Assembly: GCA_021234155.1 (NCBI GenBank)
Contig: JAJEKV010000147.1
Location: forward strand, 935,910 to 999,909
Length of the DNA: 64,000 nt
Origin: Isoetes taiwanensis
Taxonomy: Eukaryota; Streptophyta; Lycopodiopsida; Isoetales; Isoetaceae
Direction: 5' to 3'
Part shown: in pieces, positions 31,048-42,930 of the stretch
Layout: each line of letters begins with the position of its first letter
How positions within the stretch are numbered: position 1 is the first letter of the stretch
Position numbers and translations under genes: made by a program
Notes under the pieces: model-generated
Databases searched by the model: none
Seen by the model: the letters and a program-made list of their open reading frames with translations, nothing else
What the model was told of the DNA's origin: nothing

Positions 31048-33057
31048 AGGAATTTCCCGCCTGGGCTCGACATGCAGGAAGCTTGCGGATCTCTGCTTTT
31101 AGCCTATAATCGTCCAAGGTAAGTTTCTGCTCAGATATTCATATAAAATTTGGAAGCTTTTGCTGTGTATTGCTTTTGATTTGAGGCGGCTTGGAGGAGC
31201 TGAATCCGCCCTTTTGAGAGGCCTTTTTAGTTTTCTTTCGGCAAAAATATATCTGATTTTCTATTTGGTTTATTTCAGCAGTTCCAAAAGAAAAATTCGA
31301 TTTCCAAAACTTGAATTGGGCATCCAAGAGTGCCTCTGTAGGTCGATTTTTTCCCCTTCATACACGGGATGCACGCCATGATTGCCAAGATCTTGGTATG
31401 CACCTCTTCTCAGGGTTTATTGCTACTGAAATTCATTTATCCTCCATTTTTCATGGGTTTTCATTTTTTTTTTTAAATCCGGGAAGCATTTATCGCCTCC
31501 ATCAAGTGTTGAATCTTTTCTAACATGGTTGCAACATGGTCAATGCAGTTCTATGGGAAGACCAGGCATAAAAAGGTTTTAGTTTGCAAGTCATATTGAC
31601 GTGGGAGACGTGGACAGATCACTCTCTGTGCGCCGGTTAGTTCTTTTTTTTTTTGAGGAAAGACCCTTTTGGTTCTAAACGAAATTACATTTTAAATTCT
31701 ATTGCTATATGGATTCTCTTATCATTAAGTTTCTAGAGCCAGCACTCGAGGATTGATTCGATGTATTTTTGCATTCTGTCATTTTTAAGCATTTAAAAAG
31801 TCTATGTAGAAGTTAGTTGTGTTCTTGCAGTCTCCAAATGTGGCATTACATGTGCTTTTGACTTTCTAGAGATATAAATACAAAGGTCTTGAAGGAATAA
31901 CTGCATAATTTATTCAAACTGTGACAAAGAACACATTCTGATACTGGGTAGGATTCACAACAGAGGAGAATCTTCATATAAAATGAGGTTATTGGGTTTC
32001 TATAAAAAGCTGGCAACAGGTATTATAGTCTGTGCTTATATGAATCTAAACCAAAACTAGCTCCGCCCATATGTATGACTTGCTGCCTCGTATGCATGAA
32101 CTACACGCCAATACCACATTTTTGTGCATATACACACATCTGTAGATAGATTTCTTAAGATCCATTCTTTCTTCTAGAGTTACAAAAAAATAGAAGCAAC
32201 TCCTTTAAGAAGTTTATTTGGATCCACATTGTGCAACCAATGAATGAAGCTTCTGTCATGCAAAACATCATTGTTTTAGCCGAATCATACAAATGTGTTT
32301 TCCAGCTTCCAAACGTTTTGTGTCTCAGCTATTAAAACAATAGTTGCAGCTTTGTGCAAGTCAACAAGAAGCTTTGTATTCTTTATCGTGTCTGAACAAT
32401 TTTTTTGTCAAGCTTTATCGTCTTTATCGTGTTGAAGATCATATGAAGTCCCATCGCCCATATTTTTGATCATGAAGTATTATCTTCTTCCTTTGATTTT
32501 CTCTCTTTTTTAACACAATTTAGTCTCAAGGTCGACATTTTCTCAATTGCAGTTTGCTTATTTGCAACTTGGTTTCAGTTTGTACTGGATGAGTGCCCTC
32601 ATCTTTAGTAGGTGTGAAAAGCTAGGTTAGTGGGTTTTGCATTAGCATCACTTACATCCATTTGTTAAAATAATGCAGAGGCATCAGATAAACTCCTGAA
32701 ATGTCTTGCATTGAAGTGTGTGCACGCCTCTTCAATCCTATTTCTCTGCTTACTTGCATGGTTGTTGAAGTCTAACTTTTTTCCCTAGTAGGTGGACAAA
32801 TCTTCATCAGATTCACATTACAGCATTTGGACGGCAGATACAGAGGTGAAATGCTCAATTGCTTGCGATTTATATATTTGTTTATATTTATTGCTTCTAC
32901 TATGCTCATTGTTCATGGTTTTAATGATGAAATCTATGAAATCTATCGTCAAATGTCTATATCAGACTTGCAGCCTTGCTTTTAGAATGAAGCTTAACGT
33001 TTACTATGACGGAAAATGGCTGAGAAAAGACATTGCCATGTCCCTACTTGCAGCTAG
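31048..33057 (+). other. Candidate exons of an unrecognised spliced gene
   Basis: Three exon-like segments with good plant splice signals: 31048-31118 (TTTTTGCAG before, GTAAGT after; reads RNFPPGLDMQEACGSLLLAY), 32792-32845 (CCTAGTAG before, GTGAAA after) and 32986-33057 (TGCTTTTAG before, GTAAAG after; reads MKLNVYYDGKWLRKDIAMSL). The last two join in one open frame (phase ending AG, next A-ATG). A further possible exon lies near 31280-31420. I do not recognise the protein; it may be a real gene, or a fragment whose other exons lie outside what I can see. Confidence 0.3.
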
Positions 33058-34424
33058 GTAAAGAACAGACTACCATGCATGCATATGAGTTTTAAAAAAG
33101 CTATTTAAGATATTGATGTAGTTGCAATTACCTATAGGTTAGAGATACAGATGTGTATAAGATTGCGACAGTATCGTCCAAGTAAGATAGGCATGTAGAT
33201 CACTTTTTCCTGCAAATAGACTTTGACATCCTTCACTACAAAGCATGTGGCCATGTTTACGCTCACGAATACTACTTTCTCCAAAAATTCAGCCACTTGT
33301 ATATAGCCTGATAATCATGTCCATTTTCAAGCAGGATTGCTTCCCATTGTTGTAATTTTTACTGTTTATTATTTATTGCTATGTTACAATATGTTTCGTT
33401 GGAAGTGCATGTAACTTGGAATTAACATCTATGTTAAATTCCTTTTCACTATAAACTCTGGTAAAAATTCCTTTTCAATAAAAATTTTGGTGTCTTGACG
33501 ATTGATAAATAGGGCGCAGATTGATACAGAGCAGAATAGTGCCTTGGGCTTTGGAATGCAGATTTTCTAGGGTGTGGCAAAGAGCAGACAAGCATTTTTT
33601 GGGTATTGTGAAAGATGGATAGTGTGCTTCAATGGTTGATTAGGATGAAGTACGACAAAGAGCAGACTAAGAAGTTCTTGGGTATTGTGAAAGATGGATA
33701 GTGTGCTTGGATGGTTAGTTAGGATAAAGTATAAATTTCACGCTATTGGGTAGCAATAGATCTTGGAGATGGCACTGACTATGGCCTAAGGCCAGTATAG
33801 AGATCTGTTAAAAAAGGAACAGTTTGAACAAGTTATTTCATTTGGACATGCAGGCACATTAAGCTATATTCAGTTGCAGGCAACCCATGCCAACTCTACT
33901 TCTGCTTAAAAAAGAATGTTCTTGAAAAGGGAAAATGTGTGTTCTAAATGTTCAGTTCCTTTCCATAGTGAGCATAAAACATTTTCCCCTTAATGCAAGC
34001 AACAGCCTGACAACAAGAGGAAATTATTTGGTTTTGCACTGACATAGTTGTTCCTTTTAAAGTGTCTATATTAATTGGATTTTTGTATACGTTTCCCAAT
34101 GGTAAGTGTTGTATTACCTAATCATTAACCATTATCTGATCCTCTGTCCACAACATGTAAAACTTATTAAATAGGCTTCAAACATATTCCTAAGACCATG
34201 TCTCTACTATGATCTCCCACTATCCTAATTTAAAATATAAATCCACCTTTATAAATGCTATCCTAATATAAATATAAATAGCAAGACTCCTCTCACAGCA
34301 CAACAACTAGAGCATGCACATTTGGTATATCATCTTTACCTAATGTTTCCCTTTTTTTATGATAATAACTTTGTAAGAAAGATCATTTCCCATGGATGAT
34401 TTTAAATTTATTGTTTACTAGAAA
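33058..34424. other. No gene; 79-bp tandem duplication at 33580-33735
   Basis: GGGTATTGTGAAAGATGGAT at 33601 recurs at 33680; two diverged copies, period 79. The rest is AT-rich. Confidence 0.6.
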
Positions 34425-34439
34425 ATGTATAATGGGGCA

Positions 34440-34800
34440 CTCAAGACTTCCTATTGTTCATCAGATAATACATTATGCTACAAGGATGTTGCCTTCCCAT
34501 GTGGACCTCTTGTTCATCAGATAGTGCATTGTGCGACAAGAAGGATGCCTTCCTGTGTGGACTTCCTATTGTACATAATACATTGTGCTACAAGGATGGT
34601 GCCTTCCCATGTTCACAAGATGATACATGCTACAAGAATGTCGCCTTCCCATGTTCACAAGATGATACATGCTACAAGAATGTCGCTCTATAACTACTAA
34701 TACAATTATTTCCCAATGGCACCTTCCCATGTTCACAAGATGATACATGCTACAAGATGTTGCTCTATATAACTACTAATACAATTATTCCCCAATGATA
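34440..34800 (+). repeat. Minisatellite, ~42-bp core unit
   Basis: Diverged units of the TGCTACAAGAATGTCGCCTT type. The best two copies (34607-34690) are nearly perfect with period 42. A second-order repeat with TATAACTACTAATACAATTA recurs near 34688 and 34766. It spans at least six partial units and is open in one frame only because 42 is divisible by 3. Confidence 0.8.
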
Positions 34801-35654
34801 CGAGATTTCATATGCTTCAAGTTTATATTGACCCTACAATGATATTTCATATGCTTCAACTTTATCCTGCTACATGTTCAAGCAAGGAACATCTCATCTA
34901 CAAATGACCATTGTATCAATTTGCATAGTTGTTTTTGAAAGTGAGAACATATATCATGCACGTTCCAGATTTCTATGTTACATATAAATTTAAAAAGCAT
35001 GCATTTCCTTCCAACAAGCCACCCATCTACACATCACATTCAATTTACCAAGTATATAGAGGAGTAGATGCTTTAAGCTCCAATGCAGTTGCAACACTCA
35101 AAAGCTCAACTACCCAACTAAAAAATACCATGAGATCAAGTGTTTCAATAGGGACTAATTTAATTTTTACAAACCCATTTGTCTTGCTCCATGTTGCAAG
35201 GCACTAGCAACTGCTTACTAAGGATCCCTAAATATTACAGATATATTTATGATTTTATGTCTTGACAATAAAACCGTATTTATGCCCGTTACTAGTAATA
35301 TTTAAGAGGGTTACCACAAAGAATTAGATTTTAAAAACAAAAGACTAATGGGGGAGGAAATAAAAGATAGAGAATTTCTGCTAATGAGCCAAATGATTAT
35401 TCACGTGAAAAGCGTGACTTAAAAAAAAAAAAAGGGAAGATTGTCCAACACGAGATCATTGTGGAGGATCTCATTTTAGGTCTTAGTTCCCAAAATTGGA
35501 TGAAAGATCTAAAGTTGAGGCTCAGAGATCAAGAATGAGGTTTAAAGCAAAGAAGCACCCAACTACACAAGTCCACTTTATTAATGAAGTTTCAAAGAAT
35601 TTCCAAGTCGGATTTGAGAAAAGAGAAGTCAGAGGCAGATGAGAGGCAACCTTT
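34801..35654. other. No recognisable gene
   Basis: AT-rich. A poly-A run occurs near 35420 and no domain is seen. Confidence 0.45.
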
Positions 35655-35860
35655 AAGTGTATTTGAGATCAACTCTAAATGAAATTGAGTTGTATATGAA
35701 AGCCTCTAAGTGTATCAAGGTGCAACTCTAATGAACTGAGTTGTATAGGAAAACATCTAAGTGTATATGATGTCAACTCTAAGTGATTGAGTTGTCTGGG
35801 ACGCCTCCTAAAATGATTGGAATCAACTCTAGGTGTAATTGAGTTATGTCAAAATCCTCA
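35655..35860. repeat. Tandem array of ~51-bp hairpin monomers
   Basis: Four diverged units (starting about 35655, 35708, 35759, 35809), each containing CAACTC...GAGTTG around 8-12 bases, so every monomer can fold. Fainter echoes continue to about 35990. Confidence 0.75.
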
Positions 35861-37287
35861 GAATCCAATAGATGTTAATTCTAACTGTAGCTAATCTTTA
35901 TGCAAGCAAATAGATTACCTCATATTGTAATTGAGGCCATTTCTAAATATAATTGAGATGAAGGGTACATTTCTCTCTAGATAGAAATGACCGACGACGA
36001 TCAATCTTGAGAAGGGGAAAAACTGTTATGACAAGTCAGCGAAAGTGGCCAAAGTGATATTCGTATGGAAAACCTGGAAGGCAAGATAGATTTAAGCCTA
36101 AGACAAATATAAAAGGCAGAGATTGAATTGCAAATAACGACATAAAGACATTTCTCAAAAAGTAACATTAGAACAAAAAGGGCAAATAGAGCAACAGATG
36201 GGGGAGCTGGTTAGCAAGAGAAAGACACCTTGGATCCTCTGCTGCTTCCTCCTCGTCTTCCTCGTCCCCATATGCCTTAGGGATGCCTCTTTGATTTGCA
36301 GTCCCGCTTTACCATATGATCTAAAGTCATGTGCTCAATAAGGAGCAAAGAATGGAACAACGTAGGCAAACAATAGAAGTAGGCAAAAGATATAGCCGCT
36401 CAAGTTGGAACGAGACATTGTGGCCCTATCTGAAATCAGAAAGTACCAAAAGAGCGTTGAGTTCCCCTTGGAGAAACCCCATTGAGGCTAGTTCAAGAGA
36501 TAGCACAATAGTACAAGACCAATCTTAGATTTTAGTCTATTGGCATGATAGCTCTTCAGGACACAATTGAGGCGTGTCAGTCTTAATTTTTGAAGATACA
36601 AAACATTTTGCTAGATACAAAATCAATACATGCCCATAAGCAAATAGATAAATAAAACTGAATCTTTTAATGTAGAGACTAACTGCCCGATATGATTCAT
36701 TTAATTTGGACACTTGAAGAAACATAAAGTCAAATCTTATTTGGCAAACAAGAAAAACAATTGACATTCGAAATCATTAATATTTTGAACCATTAATCAA
36801 AACAATTGGTATGGTATGGTACTTAACTGCCCAACCGGATCCACCTCTGAAAGGCTATAGTGGCAAAGCTACACTCTGGCTTATCTGGCTATTGGAAATT
36901 GATCATTATTGCTACACCGCAATCTCTAATCATAGGGATTTATACATCTGGCTTATAAGAATGGGAACGATATTTGGATATTCTTGGACAATTTATATGA
37001 CCCTTCTTTTGGGAATTGATCCGTTGGCCGACTATTGTAAATTGGCAATTGAATTTGCAAGTCGGAATGAGCTGGGCAAGATCCAAAATTCTGGTTGCCT
37101 GCCAAGCTGAGATACTCTGTTCAAGGCTTTAATTGCCATGTCTGTTTTATGCCAGTCGTCAGTCACCACAGCTCCTAGCATTAGAAGTCTAGTCGATAGT
37201 TGTCGCAGGTGTTCCCATCAGCTATATCCCTAAATCTATTGAGTTTCAAACTTCTTTATAGTTTAGACGACCTTTAATAAAAGGTAA
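35861..37287. other. No recognisable gene
   Basis: Only short open frames (36331-36528, 36811-37110) without domains. The last part may be LTR sequence (see the next entry). Confidence 0.35.
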
Positions 37288-37390
37288 AAGTCCATTATTT
37301 CGACCCCTTCTATAAATAAGGTATCCTTAATATAGATGGCACTAGTAATGTTGAGCTAGGCTCCAACATTTGCCTGACGTTGCCATAGCC
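37288..37390 (+). promoter_or_regulatory. Possible LTR promoter and terminus
   Basis: TTCTATAAATAAGG (TATA box) is followed about 60 bases later by GGCTCCAACA and then TTTGCCTGACGTTGCC, which resembles an LTR end plus a decayed primer-binding site. No partner LTR is in the window, so this would be a solo or truncated LTR. Weak. Confidence 0.3.
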
Positions 37391-37514
37391 CAACCAACTG
37401 CCTCTTGGCCTTGCCTAGCCTGGCCACAACCCCGCCATAGCCTGCCTAGCCCTGCCAGACCTGACAAGCCCCTGCCATAGCCTAAACCTTGCTTGACGTG
37501 CCATACCCCCAGTC

Positions 37515-39130
37515 ATGGCCACAGAAGCAGCCCAGTGTCCGGACTCACCCCTAGCAGGTGGGCTTCCACAGACCATAGCACCCCACCTCGGGCAAGCCCC
37601 AGCACAGCCTGCTGACCTCCCGCAGGCCGAGCCTGCCTGGGAAAACCAAGAAGGGCCGCCACGGAAGTGGCCCGGTGCAGACACAGTGGGCAAGGGAGAG
37701 ACATCCTCCATGAAGAAGGAGGCCCGGGCCAAGGCCCCACAGCAGCGGCCCGGCCCGACAAGGAAGTTGGTCGCCGGACCCCATAGGGCCCCCTCTGTTG
37801 GCAGAACCTTGGGCCGCCATCCAAGCTGGGGTTGAGGCCAACAGTGCCCGCATTGCCGGCCTGGAGACGGAGATGAAGTCTGCAACATCCCACGTGTTGC
37901 GCAGACAGTTGGTGATAGCGAAACAACAGATCACTGAGTTGGAGACCCAAGCACACCGGCCGGACGGCAAAGATCCGCTGGTGCACTCGAGAGACAAAGA
38001 AGACCGGGGTGCTCGCAGATATGCGAAGCTCGCATGGATACCCGGACGCCGCGAGACAGACGGGGACCGTGAGCGCGGAGACACTTGTAATCACGCCCAG
38101 CCGCGATCGAGGTTGATGAAGCCAATGCCATGGCACGGCGCAAGCAAAGCCACACCCGGGGCTGGAAGTTGAGGAGGCTACCGCGAAGACAGAGGTTGCA
38201 GTCGCCTTTGAGGTTAACGAGGCAAAGATCGAAGTGACCGAGAAGGATTTGGCACGGACGGGAAATGCAGCAGCCTTCGACCTGCCGCTGCCAAAGAAGG
38301 CAAGGGGCCCGTGCGCAGGCGATGAACAATGGCTGCCGCAGACGGGGGAGATGGCAAGACAAGACCAGCCTTGCAAGAGCTAAGCACCAGACTTCGTGAG
38401 AACAGCCGCAAAGACATGACACACCACCCGCCGCAAGCCCAACAACCCGCAAGACGCCAATCGGGTCACTGGCGGTCAACACGAACGCCGGCAGTGCGCC
38501 GCGGCCAGCTTCTGCCGCACCATCATCATGCGTGCGCCACCAGGCGAAGTGGGCGGTGCCTCACAGGATGCTGAGCTCCGGGAGCGCAGGCGACGGAGCC
38601 ACGACCTGGTAGTTCGGGGCCTGCCAGAAGAGCTGGGAGAGAATCTCACCCGGAAAATACACACACAGATCCTTGGGCGCATGACGTTTCCTGGTCCAGG
38701 ACCTATTCAGGTTACGCGACCAGCCCGGTGTGGGGTCCAATACGAGCTACGTACCGAAGTCGTGGTGTTCACGGTTGCGGATGCACGAGTTCGAGAGGCC
38801 ATACTGCGACAGGGCAAGTTACTGAAGGGAACATCTCTGTATGTAAGCCAGGATCTTACTCCATGCAACAGGAGGCACGCAGGAGGGAGTTCACCGGTCG
38901 AGGGCGCTGCGGTCGACCAAATGCTGCCGCGGCTACGCACTTGCCCAAATGCTACCCTCGCCGCCTCCGCTCCACGATCCTCGCGCAATCTGCCCCTACA
39001 ACTCGGTCTGCTCCCGCTCAGCCAAATGCTGCCCCTGCTGCCTCCGCTTCTGCTTGTCCGAAGTACATCCCGCCAACTCGATGCGCTCCCATTGGCTGGT
39101 CCATCCGTGACACACACTACACAAGCATCT
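37515..39130 (+). pseudogene. LINE ORF1, coiled coil plus RRM-like domain, frameshifted
   Basis: Pieces in successive frames. A Pro/Ala-rich N-terminus starts at ATG 37515. A coiled-coil segment (about 37815-37960, IQAGVEANSARIAGLETEM and QLVIAKQQITELETQ) follows. An acidic/Lys segment (about 38150-38390, EVNEAKIEVTEKDLART) comes next. The RRM-like domain lies at 38610-38870 (HDLVVRGLPEELGENLTRKI, VVVFTVADARVREAILRQGK, LLKGTSLYVSQDLTP). This follows the L1-type ORF1 order of coiled coil, RRM and LKGTxxYVxEDLTP. A Pro/Leu-rich region follows. The long minus-strand frames here are shadows caused by GC content. Confidence 0.7.
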
Positions 39131-39189
39131 CCGACCCGCTCCATAGGAATTGTGCCTCGGGTGGTGGTCTGAAGGCTGTCGGGTTTTCC

Positions 39190-42100
39190 GTGGCGTAGAA
39201 GGGCGATAGCCTCAATTCGATGGCCGTGGACATGGACCTCATCTTCCTCATGGAGACATGGGAACATCAAGCCAGGGCTGCCCGTCTGCTGCGTGGTACC
39301 CGGCATTTTTCGGTGTTCAATGGTTGTACAGGAGGCGTGGGCGCGGTGGGGTTGCGCTACTACCGGGTAGCCTTGGCACATTTGGTTTCCCTCCGGAAGA
39401 CCGTGGACATAACCGCTACTTGTGGATCCGAAAGTGCACCACCCGGCGGAGATCCTCTCTTCCTAGGCGCTTGCTACTTTCCCCATGCGAGAGAGTCCCT
39501 TCTATCACGACCACCCCGAGGTAGGCGGGATGGACCCGTATGTCGATCTATATGATGACATACTGGCGGCCAAGCAGATGGGCGAGTCATGCTCCTTGGA
39601 GACTTCAATGCGTGGGACGGGGATGGAGCAGGCCATGCGGGCCGGACCCCGACGTCTTTGCGTAGTTGCGTCCCGCAGAGGCAGCTTGCACACGGCACTC
39701 AGATGACAGTCAGGTCACCCGCTTTGGCAGACAATTGCTCCTGATGTGCGGTATCTTTGACCTGCTCATATGCAATGGCCTACCACAATGGCCCTCTTCC
39801 CACGGGTACACTTGCAGACAGGACAATCATGGCGGCGGAACTAGTGTCGTGGATTATGTCAATAGTGGCTGCGCAGGATGTACACCTTATCAGCCATTTT
39901 CACGTCGACACGGATAGTCGGGACGAAGAGGCCGACTCAGATCACTTCCCACTCTATGTGAAGCTGGCCTGGCCAGCCGCTACGGCCCCAGTAGCAGTAC
40001 CTTGCCGACCTCGGTTGCGCTTGGATTATGAGCAGGCGGAGGCTTACGCTGACATGCTCGAAAAAGCCCTCCCGATAGTTCTGCGGACCCACACGCTGGA
40101 GCAGCAAACCAACCAGCTGGTTGAGCTCCTCATAGCAGGGGCAGAAAGGTGCTTTGGGAGACCTCCCCCACGCCAGAGATCAGAGGCCGCAACCTTCCCG
40201 CATAACAGATGGTTTGATGCTGAGTGTAAGGAACGCAAACGCGCACTCCGTCTCATCATGGATCAGGACGCGCGAGCTCAGGCCACCAGCCATTACCGTG
40301 CCTTCCTCAAGGAAACAAAGGCAAGGTACCTGGCAAGGCACCAAGGAGAAATGTTCGGCCTATTGGACACCCACCCGAGCAGGGTTCTCTGCAGGCCAGC
40401 ACAGCCTACGGGGAACATCACGGCGGTGCAATGGGAGCAGTACCTGCAATAGCTTTATGATCCCCCGGGAACACGGACAGATGTGCCCCCGCAACATGGC
40501 CCGCCGCTGGTGATCACAGAAGAAGATGTCGAAGAGGGGTTGCAACGCTTGGCTAATGGGAAGGCAGCAGACTTGGACGGCCTGCAAGCGGAGTTGCTCA
40601 AGTGGGCAGGACAGCCCATGGTGCCCATACTTGCTTTGACTTGTTCAACAGTATTTTGCAAGAGGGTTTTCCCGGTCATGGACCACAAGCGTGGTTGTTC
40701 CGATCTACAAGGCGGGGGGACCCACATCATCCGTACCATTACCGAACCATCATGGTCAATCATTTCGGTGTTTGCCAAGCTGGCGCGGGCATTCTCGAAC
40801 AAATGGGGTAACCAGATGGGCAGAGGGCCGAAGTCGGGGCACTTACCGGGCAAAGGCCCGACCCCGACATTCGCATACATTGATCACATCTTCACACTCG
40901 GGGCCCTAGTCGGGGGACGGCGAGGGGAACCGTCTGGGAGGACTCAGATCTTCTGCTTTTGTGGACTTTGCAAAAGCTTTTGACACAGTACCCCGGGAAA
41001 AGTTGTGGGCTTAGATTGCACCATCCGGGGCTCCCTATGGATCTGCAGAACACGATTAATGCGATTATGACGAGAGCTGCACAGGCCGCATGCAACCGGA
41101 AGGACAGTCATTTGCCAGTAGCATGGGAGTTAGGCAAGGTTGTCCTCTCTCGCCTACACTCTTTGGACTTTACATTGACCAGTTGGAAGCCTGGCTTGCT
41201 GCCAATGGGGGGGACGGTATACAGCTCTTGCACCAGGTCATCTGGCAACTCATCTATGCGGATGATGTGGACCTCTTGGCCCATACACCAGAGGGCATGC
41301 AGGCACACCTAGATGCCCTGGACAAATTCTGCCAGGCGATGGACATGCGGTCAACCTGGCCAAGACTAAGGTGGTCCTCATATCCTCCTCACATCATCCA
41401 GCACCTTCGGCGCTCACTTATCAGGGGCAGATGATAGAGGTTACACCCAGCTACAAGTACCCGAGGGTGGAATTTCCGTCTTCAATGTATTGGGATGCAT
41501 CCATTCGCCTTCGGGTGACCGCAGGTTGGAAAGCGTTGTACGCAATGCAAAACAATAGTCACAGTGGTCGAAGCCAGTATGGTGGGGCCACCAACCACAT
41601 TTGTTTCGCACCGGGTGGAGCCGCTTCTTCCGTATGGGGTCGAGGTGGGGCCCCGGTGGTGTCTTTGGTGACTTGGAATGACTTAGAGCAGGTCCGTAAG
41701 GCATTTTTGACGGGCACTTGGGGTCAAGCCCTCGGCCCATATCAGATCTTGTTGTTGGAGAGTGAGGATTCATGCCCCTGCAGCATGCGGCCCTCGACAG
41801 ACACATTGTTTATTTCCAGAAGGTGGCCAGCATGGGCGACACTCGGCTCCCGCACTTGGCTTACGCTATAGCGATGAGCCCGCAACGACTCAGGGCTTGT
41901 TGAAAGGATAAGAGAGCCCAGTGGCTAGCGCGCTGGAACGCAGACGCACGTAGGTGCGTCCAGGTGCACACAGACGCCGGCCGGGATAGGCTGAGGGGGT
42001 ACTTGGACTCTTGTTTCCTGGGGAAGCTCTGGGACCACCATGCTCTGGAACAGGTAAAGGTGGCACACTACAAACAACACATAAACCCCACCATGGTTCG

Positions 42101-42320
42101 AGGCCCACAGCTCTACTTGCGTTCTCAGTTGCCCATGAAGAAGCGCAGGATCATCGCGTCCATTCGAACAGGGGCCCACCATCTTCGGCTTGAGACGGGT
42201 CGGTGGGTTGGAGAGCCGCGCCAGGACAGGCTTTGTCAGTGTTGCCCGCTGGGGGTTGTTGAGGATGAAAGCCATGCCTTCCAGAGCTGTCCAGCCTATA
42301 GTCAGATTCGGCCTCGCTCC
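39190..42320 (+). pseudogene. LINE ORF2: endonuclease and reverse transcriptase
   Basis: Endonuclease: DLIFLMETW (near 39235), a GDFNAW motif near 39600, GTSVVDYV near 39838 and ADSDHFPLYV near 39935. RT: VEEGLQRLANGKAADLDGLQ (40520), DFAKAFDTVPR (40965), GVRQGCPLSPTLFGLYID (41110-41180), LIYADDVDLL (41240-41275) with both catalytic Asp. C-terminal zinc motif CQCCPLGVVEDESHAFQSCP (about 42230-42290). It copies LINE RNA at a nicked target. At least four frame changes occur (near 39480, 39590, 40960 and 41350). The C-terminus continues after the LTR element at 53441-53652. Confidence 0.87.
42316..42320 (+). repeat. 5-bp target duplication (left copy)
   Basis: GCTCC, identical to 53441-53445 on the far side of the LTR element. 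Confidence 0.9.
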
Positions 42321-42912
42321 TGTTTGGGGTCTGGGTTCGGGAACTCCTGGAAGACAGCCCTCTGTGAGGACCCGTGGATCTAACAGGAGAGTCCGGGGGA
42401 CTATGTCACGCGGGATTTGCAAGAAGAGAAGAAAAAAAAGAAAACAGAACAAATGAGAGAAAGATGATAAGCTTCCTTGATATCAATGATGAAAATACAT
42501 GAGCTCTCGCAATAGAGAGAAAACTGAAAGGAGACAAGACTCAAAACTCATCTAAAAACTTATGTGCTAACTCTACTCATATATATAGTACAATGGCCTT
42601 GGGCCCAATATAGACACTCGGGACCGATCTCGGTGCCGACTCACGGAAGGAGGCCCTGATTTGCAGGAATGTTGGCGGTGCCTCTTGAAGTGCCTAGAAT
42701 CACGCCGACGCCGACGCCGCGGTGGGACGGGCCATCACTTGTCCGAAGCGGGCGCTCTTGTTGATGACCAAAGGTTTTGATCAAGGTGGTCCGCCGCTTG
42801 GTCTTCTCGCGGATCCTTGGATGTCTCGACCCGTGGTTGACCGAGGATCCTTGAGCTTGACCTGGTCTGTCAGATGCATGAATAGTCCTGCACTGTGAGG
42901 CACAGACTAACA
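42321..42912 (-). repeat. Gypsy element 3' LTR
   Basis: 592 bases, plus-strand ends TGTTTGG...CTAACA. A TATA-like TATATATAT lies near 42578-42586. Confidence 0.93.
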
Positions 42913-42930
42913 CTCCCCCACCAAACGACA
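42913..42930 (-). promoter_or_regulatory. Gypsy polypurine tract
   Basis: Minus strand TTTGGTGGGGGAG directly before the 3' LTR. Confidence 0.75.

Noticed and set aside
34440-34800. CRISPR-like array
   Set aside because: Units are contiguous with no unique spacers and diverge gradually; this is a minisatellite in a plant genome.
37513-38376. Minus-strand open frame of 287 codons
   Set aside because: Antisense shadow of the GC-rich LINE ORF1; no domain, while the plus strand has the coiled coil and RRM-like blocks.
38707-39381. Minus-strand open frame of 224 codons
   Set aside because: Antisense to the ORF1 RRM and the ORF1/ORF2 boundary; no recognisable motif.
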